This document shows, one piece after another, positions 32,844 through 45,739 of a DNA stretch of 64,000 nt. The notes below the pieces were generated by a model. The model was not told where the DNA came from. It saw only the letters and a list, made by a program, of their open reading frames with translations, and made no database searches. Position numbers and translations under genes: made by a program. Within the stretch, counting starts at the first letter, position 1. Every line of letters starts with the position of its first letter. Location of the stretch: contig CM034240.1 in the NCBI GenBank assembly GCA_019916065.1, positions 32,749,149 through 32,813,148 on the forward strand. The letters are read 5' to 3'. Source of the stretch: Vitellaria paradoxa. Lineage: Eukaryota; Streptophyta; Magnoliopsida; Ericales; Sapotaceae.

Positions 32844-34781
32844 GGCTCTCTAATTGTTCACAAATTAAATTTATTACAATTTAAAAAAAAAAATAGATTT
32901 GAAATCTACTTTGTTCGGATAAAAAAGTACGCAACCCTATATTAGGTATGTAAATCAACCATATCTCTTTCAACTGTGTCCCTAACCTAATTAACATCTT
33001 CATCACGTTGGACAATTACATCTTGGTCAAGAGCTTGTTGGGCAAATGCATCAATATTTGGCTCATTGCAGTTGATCTGATACACCCCCCTTCTTGACAT
33101 TTTAATCGCAATTTGCCAGTTAGGATCGGCTCGATCTCTAACATAGTAAACTTGCTCTGCTATGGACGCCAGTATGTACGGTTCAGCTTCTATTCATACA
33201 TCTCGGTATAACAAATTGTTGAAATTGACCAATTTAAATTGGTACTTATCAGTTTTAACCCCGCGAATTGGATCGGCCCAAACACACTTGAATAATAAAT
33301 ATCTCAAACCGCAACTATAAATGACTTTAATAATGTCGTTCAATTGGCCGTAGTAGTAACCACCGTTAATAGATGGACAACCGATGTCACTATTTTGTGT
33401 AGCTCGCCTATCATCTACTTCCTTGATGCGACATTGAAACCCATTGATATCACAGGCTGTGTAATGTTGGGCCGTCATGTACGGACAATCAGCTAATTGA
33501 TTTATTTCATTGGTCAAAGTAGAATCGGTAATTCTTCATAATTTGTAAACCTATGGAATGGAAATTATCATGAATTAATTGAGTACAAATTTATTGTGAT
33601 GTGAAAAACATATAAAAGTATATGAAAATATCTAACACGTACGTAGTTCTTAAACCAGTTATGAAAACATTGATAATGGTACATTGGAATTTGATTGTTT
33701 GTTGCACGAGGCATGTTCTGTTTTAGCTCGTTTATGTGTCTCCTGCAATGCAAATCAAATTGGATTGAGAATAAACACGATTCTTACTACAAATATTGTG
33801 CAATTAACTTTCTGTATTACAAAAAAAATGACTTACTGTGTTAATGGCACAACTGATTGGGTGTTGAAGAGCACGAACCAATGAGCTTGGATCCACTCGA
33901 TGTGGTTGAGATCAAATGATGTGCCTTCCCCAATAGGACTTTCATTTATCCGCTCTGACCTAGTTAACTTTGTTTGGACATCATCGTTTAGATATGCAGC
34001 ACAAAAATTGATGCACTCATCCATCAAATAACCTTTGGCTATAGATGCCTTCGGTCGAGCTTTGTTCTGAACATACCTCTTCAATGTGTTCATTACCGCT
34101 CGATTGGATACATCCACCTAAATTGGACAGGGCCACCAAGCCGGGCTTTTTCAGTTAAGTGTATGGTCAAGTGAACCATTACATCAAAAAATGCCAGTGA
34201 AAAAATTTTCTCCAGATGACACAGTGTCAAAAGCAATCCTCCCTTGTAGACCCTTCAAATCTTCTGTACGGATTACTTTGTAACACAGTTGCCTGAAGAA
34301 GTTACTAAGCTTGATCAACGGCTGCACCACATTATTAGGCAGACAATTCCTTACTGCTATAAGTAGTAACTGTTGAATGAGAATGTGGTTGTCATGACTT
34401 TTCAAACCCTGTAACGTCCATTCTCTCATGTTCACTTGTTTCGAAATATTCAAGCAACATCCATCAGGCACCTTTACGTCTTTCAGAATTAATAAGAAAG
34501 CATCATTCTCCTCCTTACTCATTGTATACCATGCAGGTGGCATACATGCCCTATTGGACTCTCCCCTGCAAGTGCAATGGAGTTCTTAATCCCATCTCCT
34601 GCAAATCACGTCGAGCATTAGCATTGTGTTTTGATTTCCTCTTTACACCAAGGATCATCTACAATGTATTATCACAAACATTCTTCTCAATGTGCATGAC
34701 ATCCAAGTTGTGCCTGAGTAAGTTGTCTTTCCAATAGGGCAACTCATAGAAAATACTTTTCTTCTTCCAATTATGGCTTCG

Positions 34782-37463
34782 TGTCACGCTTCGGATCTCG
34801 TGACCCGAGGGGTGAGTGATAAACACACATAACATGCACTAACATAACACCCATGATAAGAGCAACGCAACATCAACTAGTGAGCCCAAGGCATTACATA
34901 AGACAACATAAGTTAAACCTTGACTGTTGCTAGGTCACACTCCATCCTCCATCTATACATAACTTAGGGCTTAAGGTTATTACAACCAAATTGAATAAGT
35001 CTAGTATTGTACAATATTACAATTCCAAATGAAATTTATACTAAATGACCAACAAACTTTGCTAAGCTTGGTAGGGCTCATGCACATACTTTCAGTCCAA
35101 CCCCATTAGCCCACCTGATTGTTATGGCCTGTTCCTGCATCAAAATCTGTAGGGATGTGAGCACGGGTCCACTTATGCCCATGATGTCTCAAACAAACAT
35201 ATATGGTATGTAATCTAGCCATGCAATGCTGTTCAGGTAAGGTTAGCCACTTCAACATTCTCTAGAGTCATAACATTTCATTACACAACAATAGTCAATT
35301 CAGGTGAAAACATATATTCATTCAACAATACCAGAACTTAAGATTCGATTTAAGTTAATGTTTATGTTTTACAATTAAATCCTTAGTTGAGATCATATTT
35401 CATCACCATTGTATCATCTAACCATTATTCAATCAAATAACCATACTCACATCATCATCTATTCATGATTACATTGCATAACCATAACCACACAAGTCAT
35501 CGGGGGCTAGGTGCATACACGTTATCGTCTTTTATGGGCCAATACCCATCGGAAACGATAAACCAACGTCGTCGTTTAGGATCACCATCTAGGGCCACGA
35601 GGAGCCAAAACACATAAAATGTTGTGGCCTACTAACCCACTAGCATTGACACCAAACCCTACGCAAGTTTCAGGACTCTCAATCCGAGAGTAATCTCAAA
35701 ATCGTTCCTATTTCCCCACCCCACCATGGCGCCCGGCACATAAACAACAATTCATCATATTCCATTCTCATCAATCACAGGTTCACATTCATCATCATAT
35801 ACTATCCAACAACACATGACAACGTTTCGGTTCATCCCAAGGCTCGTCACATATCAACATTGATCAAACCTTATTAAACATTCAACATTTATCATCATTA
35901 TGAGTTTGAGTCTCTTTGTCAATTCACAATCTACTTAATCAATCACAAGTTCATATACCTCAACATTTAGTTTACATCAAGACATAATCACAATTCTACT
36001 CGATTAAGACTCTTATCTCAAAGTAATCTTCCAATTCATTTCATTCAAGGTAACATTCAGTCACCCTTACAAGCTAAATCCCATTAGCTTAAGATAACCA
36101 ATCATTAATCACTTTTTAGAACACATTACCCTTTTTAAATCCATGCAATTAATTAAATAAAAGCTTCATGTGAAAACATGTTACTAAACTCTTTCATAAA
36201 CCTAAGGTAAAAGGCTCATTCACCCTTACAAGTTAAATCCCATTAGCTTAAGATAACCAATCATTAATCACTTTTTAGAACACATTACCCTTTTTAAATC
36301 CATGCAATTAATCAAATAAAAGCTTAATGTGAAAACATGTTACTAAACTCTTTCATAAACCTAAGGTAGAAGGCCAAAGTAAGCAAAGTCAGGAATCAAA
36401 CCTAGGCTTGGTGGGTGCCCAAGCTGCCACTCAGCCGTGCGCCTAAGGGCTTGTGTGCCCAAGGAGGTCGGGCGCCCATGTCTTGGGCACCCAAGGGGTT
36501 GGGCGCCCAACTATGTCTCTCTCGTGCGCCCACAGCTTGGTCCAAGTTACAGGTTTCATGTTCTATTTTCTAGTTTCTTGGTTTTTCATACTTGGGACCT
36601 CAAATTGACTAAGTTTAAGTTAAGACACCTAAAATTTCATATTTCTAACATCACCACAAGTCTCTTAGGCATCCAAGGAAATCAACAATTTGGGTTTTCA
36701 TCAACCAAAAGTCAAGTTATGGATCAAAACACTATTTTCACTCTCTCAACCTATACATACATATATATGTGTATACAACTTCCAATATCTCCCATAAAAG
36801 TAAGCAACACTAAAAATGGTTTCTCTAATGGTATTCTAGTCCTTGTTACACATCACATATGTAAGAATAAGGCATTAAATCCCTACCTCAAGTTGTAAGA
36901 AGATGGATCAACAAGAAGATGTTTTGTGGTTCCAAGCTCTCAAGCTTTGATGGACTCAATCCTCTATCTTCTTGATCCAAACTTTTCCACCCGGTTTCCT
37001 TTTCTTCTTCTTCCTTGTTCTTCCTTTACTTCTTCAACCGATTCTTCCTCTCCCAACAATACATCTCTTTCTCTCTTACATCATACAAACAAAAATATAT
37101 ATTTAAACCAATATGTTAAATCCCCAACAATAAATTTCAGATTTTCTCATCACCCCTAGGCTAGATATAGACTCATAGGTGTGAGGCTCAGCTAAAAATT
37201 TCAGAGCAACCCATGCCTGTCAAGTCTACTATTCCTTGTGCACCCAAGCCCTTCTTAGGTGGGTGCCCATGCCTTGTGCACCCAAGGTGTCCTCCTCTTG
37301 CACTCTTGCTACAATGCCATCTTTCGATAGCTTAGCTCATCCCTTTCAAAGTTCTCAACTCTAAAGCACCATTAACGATCCATACTACTAAATTAACGTA
37401 CATTACTTCTAAAATACATCAAAAACCTTAAGTTTAGGATAATACAAAGTCCAAGGTATTACA
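34782..37463 (-). mobile_element. Tekay/Del-type solo LTR, family Z, TSD CTTCG
   Basis: In plus view TGTCACGCTTCGG ... GGTATTACA, 2682 bp, flanked by CTTCG at 34777-34781 and 37464-37468. On its own strand it begins TGTAATACC and ends GCGTGACA, the usual Tekay/Del form. It lies inside the transposase gene, between the Transposase_21 core and the DUF4218-like part. No internal domain remains. It carries a 159-bp tandem duplication and two GGGCGCCC-type clusters (36405-36540, 37230-37300). Confidence 0.93.
36062..36368 (-). repeat. 159-bp tandem duplication in family Z LTR
   Basis: CACCCTTACAAG...ATCCCATTAGC starts at 36062 and again at 36221. The two copies run almost identically through to CATAAACCTAAGGTA. 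The other family Z LTR is entered by element A right at the end of this unit, so whether it shares the duplication cannot be seen. Confidence 0.85.
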
Positions 37464-39654
37464 CTTCGGTTCCTATTTGCACCAGAAATAGATGCCAGTA
37501 GGGGGCTACCAGATTCTAAAACTCATATACTGTTCGTATTTGCTCCCGCTCGATCTGAGCCAGCAAATCAACCATGGTCATTGTTCGTGGTGCTAGACCG
37601 TACTCTTGAGTGCCATCAAATGAGACTCTGTTCTTCCTAAACCTATGCAACAAAGGTATGAAGTGTCTATGACCCATGTACGCCCACTTTTTGCCATACT
37701 TTAGCTAGGTTGACTTCTTGCTCTTATTGCAACAAGGACATGCAAACTCTCCTTTCGTGCTTTAACCAAACAAGTTAGCGTACGCAGGGAAGTCATTAAT
37801 GGTCCATAGTAATACTGTCCATAGTTTAAACATTTCATTTCTTGTTGAGTCAAACGTCATCACACCGTCAGCCAATAATTCATTAAGCTCTTTAATTAAT
37901 GGTTGCATATAAACATCTATTTTGTCCCTGGGACCTTTAGGTTTGTTAATCAATGTCGATAGGATGAGAAAAGGTTGCCTCATGCATAGCTAGGGTGGAA
38001 GATTATATAGAACTAACAGTATAGGCCACACACTATGAATTGCCCCAGTCATGACTGCAAATGCATTAAATCCATCAGCAGCCAAACTAAGTCGCACACT
38101 GCAAGAATTAGCAGCAAATTCAGGGTGTCTTTGATCGAAATCCTTCCACGCCGGGGAGTGTGTTGGATGGAATAAGTTCCCGTCCTCCCCATTGTTATCG
38201 GCATGCCATGTCATTAGTTTAGAAATCTTGGATGACATGAAAAATCTCTTCAGCCGCAGCTTAAGTGGGAAATAGTGGACTTACTTTGCAACCACAAGCG
38301 TACCACAGTTTGAAATACCCGAACGATTCGACTGAATTTGGACATTACCGACATTCTTCCACCTCAAAACCACACACATGGTACACGTATCAAGGTGGGC
38401 ATTCTCATTCTGAAACAACATGCAACTATTGGGACATGCATCTAGAGTTTGGTATATGAATCCCAAATTCTCAGTTAACTTGTGAACCTGATAGTACGAA
38501 TCAGTAAGCTTAGCTCCCGCTGGTAAAACTCTGCGGAGCAACTATAGTAGCATGTCAAACAACATATTTGACTAGTGATTCAATGCCTTCAAATGTAACA
38601 GCTCAACAATGAATGACAATTTACTGAATTCCTGACATCCAGGATATAATTATGTCTACGCATCGTCGAGTACTTCAAAATATCTCAAGGATTCATCATC
38701 CACACCCGAGCAAGGATTAGTTCCACCAGTCAGATTAATACCAGAACCTCTATCTTCATGTGCCAATCCACACGCGATATCGGCTAGCATCGCGAGCATT
38801 GGATCAGCTTCTTCCATAGCCTCGGCCTCCATCTTAATGGTTTCATCCAGATGAGAGGGGGTATACTCTTCCCCATGGAGAGTCCAATATTTATACTGCT
38901 TCAAGAACCCATTACGAATCAGATGCTCCCTGACAAGCTCCCGTGTATAGTAATACCGGTTAGCACACTTTCTGCAGGGACAACTAATGTACTCATTGGG
39001 AAACCCATTGGTGAATACAATAAACTGATTAATCCCCTCCATATATTCGGTGGACATCCTATTCGGCAAATCAATCCCACTTTTGTCTATCTCGCTTAAA
39101 GTGTTTGTGGAGTCCCAAAAGGATAAAATGTCATTACTCTAAAGAATAGTGTCATATATAAAGCACCTAGTCTTAAACTTTACCTCCTCATTATAGGGTG
39201 ATTGGTCCTATTCCATTCGAGAATGCACGATCTAACTTGCACTCAACAACTCAATGCCTTTGTCCCCTAATTAGATAAAATTTCAGTAGCATGCCCGCGT
39301 GGTTCTCCAATTACACGATGTAAACACGACATTAGTCATACTCTGTGTATGCACCCAGAGAACAACAGGATGTCAACCGAAACTCTATCTAACATAGGAC
39401 ATTACATGAGTTGTTGAAGGTAAGATGGATAGTTGCATTCCCAAACTGTCCGAACTGGACAATTCAAGAATCGCGTACATCAATCCTCGCATGTTCATCG
39501 AAAGAACAACGAACCTAGTCGAAGACTTACTCCGTTGCCTAAGGATGACCAAACGGGTGGTGTACGAGATTCTCGAATGGGTCTAAGTTTCACTAATGTA
39601 TGCAAATGAGTAAAATAAAGGAGTTCTAAATTTCTGTTTGTTTCCTAACTTAGA

Positions 39655-40240
39655 ATAAAGTATTTAGAAACATATTTCATTGGGCCCAAATAGGATATTG
39701 GATTGGGCCCAAGTAAGATTAGGGGGATTGTGTATTTGTTATGAATTTAACATATTTGATTTAGCCCAAGCAGGATATTGGTTTGGCCCCAAGTAAGATT
39801 AGGAGATTGTGAATCAGATATAAATTGGGCCCAGGCAATTAAATATTGAACTAATTAAATATTATTAATTAACTACTGCTAGTTGTCTAATTAATTACAA
39901 TATTATTACCTAAATTACCTAGAAATAATATTGTAATATTATTATTTGACCTAATTTTCTTATCGTATTCATGTTAGATTGGACTAGGCTCAGGAAAGAT
40001 ATTGAATTGGGCCAAGGTAAGATTAGGAGTTTACTTTTAATTACTAATTGAACTAATTAAATATTATTAATTAAGTACTGCTAGTTGTCTAATTAATTAC
40101 AATATTATTACCTAAATTACCTAGAAATAATACTATAATATTAATATTTGACCTAATTTTCTCATCGTATTTATGTTGGATTGGACTGGGCCCAGAAAAG
40201 ATATTGGATTGGACCTAAGCAAGATTAGGGTAATTATTGG
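39655..40240. repeat. 202-bp tandem repeat in the CACTA spacer
   Basis: TACTGCTAGTTGTCTAATTA and the following 100 bp, with GGATTGGRCTRGGCYCAG-type words, recur at about 39873 and 40075. Further partial copies lie upstream from 39655 (GGGCCCAAGTAAGATTAGG words). Confidence 0.7.
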
Positions 40241-40937
40241 ATTGGGCCAAAGAATTGGAGTTAATTATTGTTATTTAAAAAAATAACACTTAAATAAACT
40301 ATCCAAAGATGAAAATATGCAACAAATAAAATAATATGATACAAAATAAATTAATTAACAATAAATAAATTAACAATAGATATTATGAACAATTCAATAT
40401 TTGCTCATCATACCATAAATCAAATCATAATTTAGTATTTCAAATAGTAAAAGTATTTTCAATAATTTGAGTAACCTAATCTAATTAACCATTACAATAT
40501 TAATTGAAGCAATCTAATTTACATAAATTAATTATATTATCAATATTCTAATCCGTTATTTAATATTTTAACTAATATTAATATTTAATAAACTTGAAAT
40601 TTATAATTTAATATTATTATTTACCTAATCTTAATATTTTTAGTATTATTGTGTAATGCAAAATAAATAAATTAACAACAAATATTACAATATTAATATT
40701 TTTTAGTATTATTGTTTCATATTTATGCTACTTTTTATTTAATATTTTTCATAATTACTTTAGTGAATGATAAAAATATATATAAATTATCTAATAATAA
40801 TATTTTTAATAATTTAAGTAAATCTAATCATTACGACATTAATTGAAGAAATTTAATTTTATGCAAATTAATTATATTATCAATACTCTACTTTATTATT
40901 TAATATTTTGACTAAAATTAATATAACTTAAATATTA

Positions 40938-41740
40938 TCATTTACTTAATCTTAATGCTCCTAATATTATTGTCTAACATTATTAATATCATAATATAAT
41001 TTAATTTCCTTAAGGTAACGTTAATTAATTTATTTTAAAAAATTATATATTTACGTATTTATAATTTAAAATATCATAGTTTAATATTATTTCTATTTAA
41101 AATTAATCTCCTAATTGTTTAATCAAGACTTCATAAAAAATCATATTAAATATTATTTTTACAGCTTACTCAATGAATTATGATAATATATATAAATTAT
41201 CAAAAAAATCATGATGATTTGTTTCGCTAAGAATTAATTTTTATTTTAATTGTTGAATTTAAATATACTTTTAAATTCAACAAATTAAACATTAACGTAC
41301 TTATAATTTCTAATTTTGTACTCAATAAAATAATATAATTTGTTAAAACCTTAAAAATACTTTTGATTTAATATTTTTCATGATTATTTTAGTAAATGAT
41401 AATAATATATATAAATTATTTAATAAATTATATTCTCTTATTAGAACTTAATTTTAATTTATATTTTTAATGAACTTACAAGTTATAATTTGATATTATT
41501 ATTTACTTAATCTTAATATTTTTAATATTATTGTCTAACATTATAAATATCATAATATAATTTAATTTCCTTAAGGTAACTTAATTAATTTATTTTAAAA
41601 AATTATACAGTTAAGTATTTATAATTCCAAATATCTTAGTTTAATATTGTTTCTATTTAAAATTAATTTCCTAATTGTTTAATCATTACTTCAAAAGCAA
41701 ATCATATTAAATATTATTTTTAATATTTTTATATTTTTAA
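40938..41740. repeat. 561-bp direct duplication in the CACTA spacer
   Basis: TGTCTAACATTAT and about 200 following bases (ATATAATTTAATTTCCTTAAGG, CCTAATTGTTTAATCA and others) occur at 40971 and again at 41532, with few differences apart from indels. Confidence 0.7.
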
Positions 41741-42949
41741 ATTAAAAAAATTAAGCACTCACTCATTTATAATTTCAAAATACTATACTTCAATAAAATA
41801 ACATATTTAGTCCGAAAATATTTTTAGTACTTAAAAATATTTTCATAATTATTTTAATAGATTAGGTGTCAAAAATTGCTTTAGTGAATGGTAATAATTT
41901 ATATAAATTATTAGAAAAATAATATATATTTGGTAGGAGTTAATTTAAATTTAAATTTTTGAATTTAAAAATAATTTTAAGTTTAAATTACTAAAACATT
42001 CGCTTCGTTATGATTTCAAATTTTTAGTTCAACAAAATTAAAAAAAAAAGTCCAAAATTGCATTTCTCTTTTTAAAATTATGTTCATAATTATTTTAACC
42101 AATATTATATCGACTTTCACTCATACTTATTTAAAATTATTTTTATAGTTAGTTTAATGAATGATAATAAGAGATATAAATTGACAAAAAAAATATATTT
42201 TATTATATTTTTTGTTACGCGTTAATGGTATTTTCATTTTTTTAATCTAATAATACTTTTCAAATTTAAAAAATTAAACATTCCTCAATAAAATTAAAAA
42301 AAATTAAACATTCCTAAATAAAATTAAAAAAATTATTATTTTAAATAAATTTAGAATCACAACAAAATTAAATTGAATAATAATCCCAATCTCTCAACAA
42401 ATATTAACACCTCTTTTAATTTACTCTCATCCATTAATGCAAAAAAAAAAAAGTATCTTAAAAAATAACAAAATAAAAAATTCAAAAAAATACATAAAAA
42501 AATACAATACATAGTAAAAAAAACAAAATTGACAGCAACATTTCAACAATATTACATTTCACATCCAACAATTCAAAAAAATTACATTACACAGTTAAAA
42601 AAAATGACAGTAAAAAAAATTCCAATCAAAACCAACCAACACACAAACAACTTAATCCAGCCAACATCCAACATCAACAGCATATAAATTTAACAAACGG
42701 GTAACCAAAACTAAAAACAAGAAAAAACAAAAAAAAAAATATACACATACATGCATGCATAGAATCATCACAGCCCAACCACAAAAATAATTTTATATTA
42801 ATCCAATAATGAATAAAAAAAAATTAGTAGATAAAAAAAATTTTAAACTGAAAAATAAAAAATCAAACCTAATCAGCACGAAGGTGGTGGAGAGGCCTCA
42901 AAATAGCCCCTTATACATAGAAAAAAAATGGAGGTTATTAAATGAAAAC

Positions 42950-42953
<4 letters not shown>

Positions 42954-42983
<30 letters not shown>

Positions 42984-43140
42984 AAGAGAGAGAAAGAGTG
43001 AGCCTACCACACGGCTCATGCGGTGGCAGCGGTAGCGACGGCGAGGGTCCAGCGGCGGCAGATCAGCACAGGGAGGAGGAGAGAGAGGGGCAGGGGGGAG
43101 AGGAAGAAGAGGGAGGGAGGGAGGGAGGGAGAGAGAAAAA
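42954..43140. repeat. (GA)n microsatellite and GA-rich tract
   Basis: About 17 near-perfect GA units (42954-42982), then GAGAGAGG and GGGAGGGAGG runs up to 43134. Translations of this area are simple Arg/Glu or Ser/Leu repeats. Confidence 0.9.
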
Positions 43141-43184
43141 AAAGATGAGCGTTCTGCTTGAGTATAAATGCCCAAGAACTATTA

Positions 43185-43345
43185 GAGTAGTCGCTCGAAT
43201 TTTCCTGTCGCCAATCACTTGCTGCATTGAAATAGCAACGAGTATTTCAGCGACTGCCAAAATGCGGTCGTTAATAAGTTTATAGCGACCGTCAGAAGCC
43301 GCCGCCTGACTTTTCTTCTCACTAATTGTCTAGTCTCTAATAGTG
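43185..43345. repeat. Right subterminal repeats of the CACTA element
   Basis: Words such as GTCGCTCG, AGCGACTGCC and TAGCGACCGTCAG mirror the left end. The terminus TAATAGTG closes the element. Confidence 0.75.
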
Positions 43346-43348
43346 ACT

Positions 43349-43765
43349 AAAAAATAAAAAATATCAAATTAATAAAAAATTTAAAAACTAACTATTAAAA
43401 GTTAACTTTCTTTTCTTTCTCAAATAAAAAAATTAATTTTTTAATAATTAACTAATAAGTATTAATTGTTAATTTAAAAAAATAACTTTTTTATTTATCA
43501 AATCAAGACTAAGACTTTGTTGCCGCACTATAAACGAGATAATCACTTTCACAAGTTAACACGAAGTCCTACCGACGCCAGGCATCTCCCCCCTCCCCCC
43601 CCCCCCAAAAAAAAAAAACTTACGAACCGCCCCCCAACTTACCTACGTAATAATTGGCAAAAACTTGTCCACGGTCAGTGCTGATATTTACTGTAACATA
43701 GATAGCGTTTTATGTGTTAAAAATTAACAAAAATATCCAAAAATTTCTAAAAATTTTTAAAAAAC
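43349..43765. other. AT-rich flank with C/A homopolymer run
   Basis: Nothing gene-like. A run of C followed by A (about 43590-43618) is the only notable feature. Confidence 0.4.
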
Positions 43766-43773
43766 TTTAAAAT

Positions 43774-44982
43774 TAGGGGTGGCAAAATGGGCGGATTGGG
43801 TGGGTTAATGATGGGTTTAAACGGATTGGAGGTTAAATGGGTGCAATCCAAACCCACCCATTTAAAAGGCAGGTTAGATATGGGCGGGTTGAATATGGGT
43901 TATATCAAATCCATAAACTCATATCCAACTCATTTACTTATGAACAAACTTACTTTTTTTAAAAAATTAAAAATTTATTTCAATTAATGTGTATATATAT
44001 ATAAATACATCAATATTTATTTTAATTAATATAATATTATACATATTATATAATATTATATATTATATTTACATTTTTCAGTTAATTTTGAATTCGTACG
44101 AACCGATTTATTTTTTATTTAATTTTAAATCAACAACTCTCTCTCTCTCTTTGCGCGCGCGCGTGCACGTATGCGTGTTGGGGGTGTGTGTGCGTGTGCC
44201 CCGCGCAAGTGTGCGTGTAAGTGCGTGCGCATGTGCATGTGTGCCCTCGCACGCGCGTGTGTGTAGGCGTGTATGTATGTATTTGCGCGCGCGCATGTGT
44301 GTAGGTATGTATGCATGTGCGCACGCGCGTGTAGGTGTGTATGCATGCTATGCACGCGCACGTGTAGGCGTGTATGCATATGTGTGTGCGCGCACGCGCA
44401 CATATAGCCATGTATGCTTGTGTGTGTGTAGGCATGTATGCGTGTGTGTGCGCATGCACGCGTGTGTAGGCGTGTGTGTGCGCGCGCGCGCGTATGTGTG
44501 CACGCACGTGTGTGTATGCGTGTGTGTGCGCGCTCGCATGTGTATGCGTGTATGTGTGTACGCGTGTGTGTATGTGTGCGCCCGTGCACAGGTTATTTGT
44601 ATTAAGTATGGAGGAGAATATGAACAGAGAATGGAAGAAGAAGTAAATTATATATAATGTATATATTATACATTTATTGTATACACTGAATATATATATA
44701 CACGTATCATATATATGTAATGTATATATTATACATTTATTATAGATATTGCTAGAGAGAGAGAGAGAACAGTGTAAAGAGAGAGGGGGTTAAACTAATT
44801 TTGTTAACTTAAATAGGTGTTTTAACAGGTCCCGTTTCACAACCCATTTACACCCGTTTATAAATGGGTATTTTATAAGTTACCCAATTAAAACCCAATT
44901 AGTAAAATAATAGGACCCAAACTCATTTATTATGGGTTTAATTGGGTGGGTTAATGGGTTTGGGTCAATTTTGCCACCCTTA
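43774..44982. mobile_element. hAT-type MITE with a GT/GC-rich core
   Basis: Terminal inverted repeats TAGGGGTGGCAAAAT (left) and, as reverse complement, TAAGGGTGGCAAAAT (right). Outside them lie TTTAAAAT (43766-43773) and TTTAAAAC (44983-44990), an 8-bp duplication with one difference, as for hAT. Subterminal regions hold GGGTGGGTTAATGGG-type words on both sides. The middle (44150-44590) is a long alternating purine-pyrimidine tract. No transposase is seen. Confidence 0.8.
44150..44590. repeat. Long alternating purine-pyrimidine (GT/GC/AT) tract
   Basis: About 440 bp dominated by GTGTGC, GCGCGC and GTATGCAT words, with a loose 18-20 bp rhythm (GTGTAGGCGTGTATGCAT-like). Such tracts can adopt Z-DNA. 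Open frames in at least four frames here give only Cys/Arg/Val or His/Thr/Arg repeats and are not genes. Confidence 0.9.
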
Positions 44983-44990
44983 TTTAAAAC

Positions 44991-45739
44991 TCTCTGACAC
45001 ATTTTATCGACTTTGTACTTCATAAAATCTCTATAAATTTCTATATATATTCACGTATCCTAACAAATTTTTACAAACACCAATACTTTTTTTACAAATC
45101 CCAATAATTTTTTCACAAACCTTAATAATTTTTCAACAAATTTTAATAAATCTGATATAAATTCGTAGGAACGAACCGAAAAAACTGTTCTCACAATTTT
45201 TCTCTCCAACTTTTTCACGCAACAGTTAAAAAATTCAACAACTTTCAAAAAATCCTTATATAAATTCGTTAAAATAGATTCAAAAAATCGTTCTCACAAT
45301 TTTTTTTCCAACTTTTTACTACAAAAGTCCAAAAATTACACTCATCTCCAAAAAATATAATTTGAATTAAAAATACCAAATACCAAAAATTACTCCAAAC
45401 CACATATTTACACTTTTTTTAACCACTCAAAACGTACCATAATTGTACGTATATGATATATATATTAAAAGGAAAAGAAAAAAATTAAGCACGAATAAAT
45501 TCACAACCAAACATATAAAAGTATTACTTACCCAAAAACAAAAACCTATAAAAGTACTTAAATTTTTAATTATTTTACCAAATAAACATATCTTAACAAT
45601 TTGTTCAGAAGCGATTAACTAACAAATTGCTTTTGCAACCCTAGTTATCATCTGCTACCACAACTCAAAAAAGTACATTTATATAAGAAAATCCTTTCCA
45701 ATTGAAAAAAAAAAAAAAAAAAAACACTTCTAGATGGAT
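44991..45739. other. AT-rich sequence with a 24-bp tandem repeat
   Basis: About four copies of a 24-bp unit (TTTTTTACAAAYCCCAATAA-like) lie at 45063-45150. In one minus-strand frame they read an 8-residue FVKKLLGF-like repeat, which I take as accidental. An A run follows near 45704-45724. No gene is recognised. Confidence 0.55.

Larger units (their letters stand above)
32987..39100 (-). pseudogene. TNP2-like CACTA transposase, split by a solo LTR
   Basis: Transposase that cuts the CACTA ends. Order on the minus strand: Transpos_assoc-type N-terminus (DLPNRMSTEYMEGI, YISCPCRKCANRYYY, 39090-38656); ACPNSCMLFQNENAHLDTC (38541-38281); the Transposase_21 core (LMTWHADNNGEDGNLFHP, FAANSCSVRLSLAADGFNAF, IDVYMQPLIKELNELLADG, LLWTINDFPAYANL; 38238-37762). 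A solo LTR interrupts, then a DUF4218-like part (GLKSHDNHILIQQLL, LIKLSNFFRQLC; 34543-33833), a DUF4216-like part (GYYYGQLNDIIKVIY, LFKCVWAD; 33517-33194) and the tail SIAEQVYYVRDRADPNW to a TAG at 32987. An ATA near 39087 sits where the family has its start methionine. Several stops and frame changes break it. Confidence 0.88.
39101..43180. other. AT-rich internal spacer of the CACTA element
   Basis: No coding sequence. It holds two internal duplications (39655-40240, period about 202 bp; 40938-41740, period about 561 bp), dense A/T runs at 42000-42800, and a GA-rich stretch at 42950-43140. The open frames at 42809-43285 (plus) and 42873-43260 (minus) are products of the GA/CT repeats. Confidence 0.55.
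30298..43345 (-). mobile_element. CACTA (En/Spm) DNA transposon with both ends
   Basis: Left end CACTACTGGAAAT; right end reads CACTATTAGAGAC on the minus strand. ACT lies directly outside both (30295-30297 and 43346-43348), the 3-bp duplication expected of CACTA. Subterminal regions are packed with GCGACCGC / GCGGTCGC words (30318-30690 and 43185-43320). Inside are two minus-strand genes, TNP2-like (32987-39100) and Transposase_24-like (31265-32843), plus a solo LTR and long AT-rich spacers. 13 kb in all, about 10.4 kb without the solo LTR. Stops and frameshifts make it non-functional by itself. Confidence 0.93.

Noticed and set aside
36437..36898. 153-codon open frame
   Set aside because: Lies wholly inside the family Z solo LTR; the GC-rich start is the palindrome cassette.
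42809..43285. 158-codon open frame and opposing Ser/Leu-rich frames
   Set aside because: Made by the GA/CT microsatellite at the CACTA right end; no protein-like composition.
43989..44657. Long open frames on both strands rich in Cys/Arg/Val or His/Thr/Arg
   Set aside because: They arise from the GT/GC alternating tract, which lacks stops in most frames; four overlapping frames are open at once.
45060..45248. Heptad-like FVKKLLGF repeat peptide on the minus strand
   Set aside because: Explained by a 24-bp AT-rich tandem repeat; no start context or similarity.
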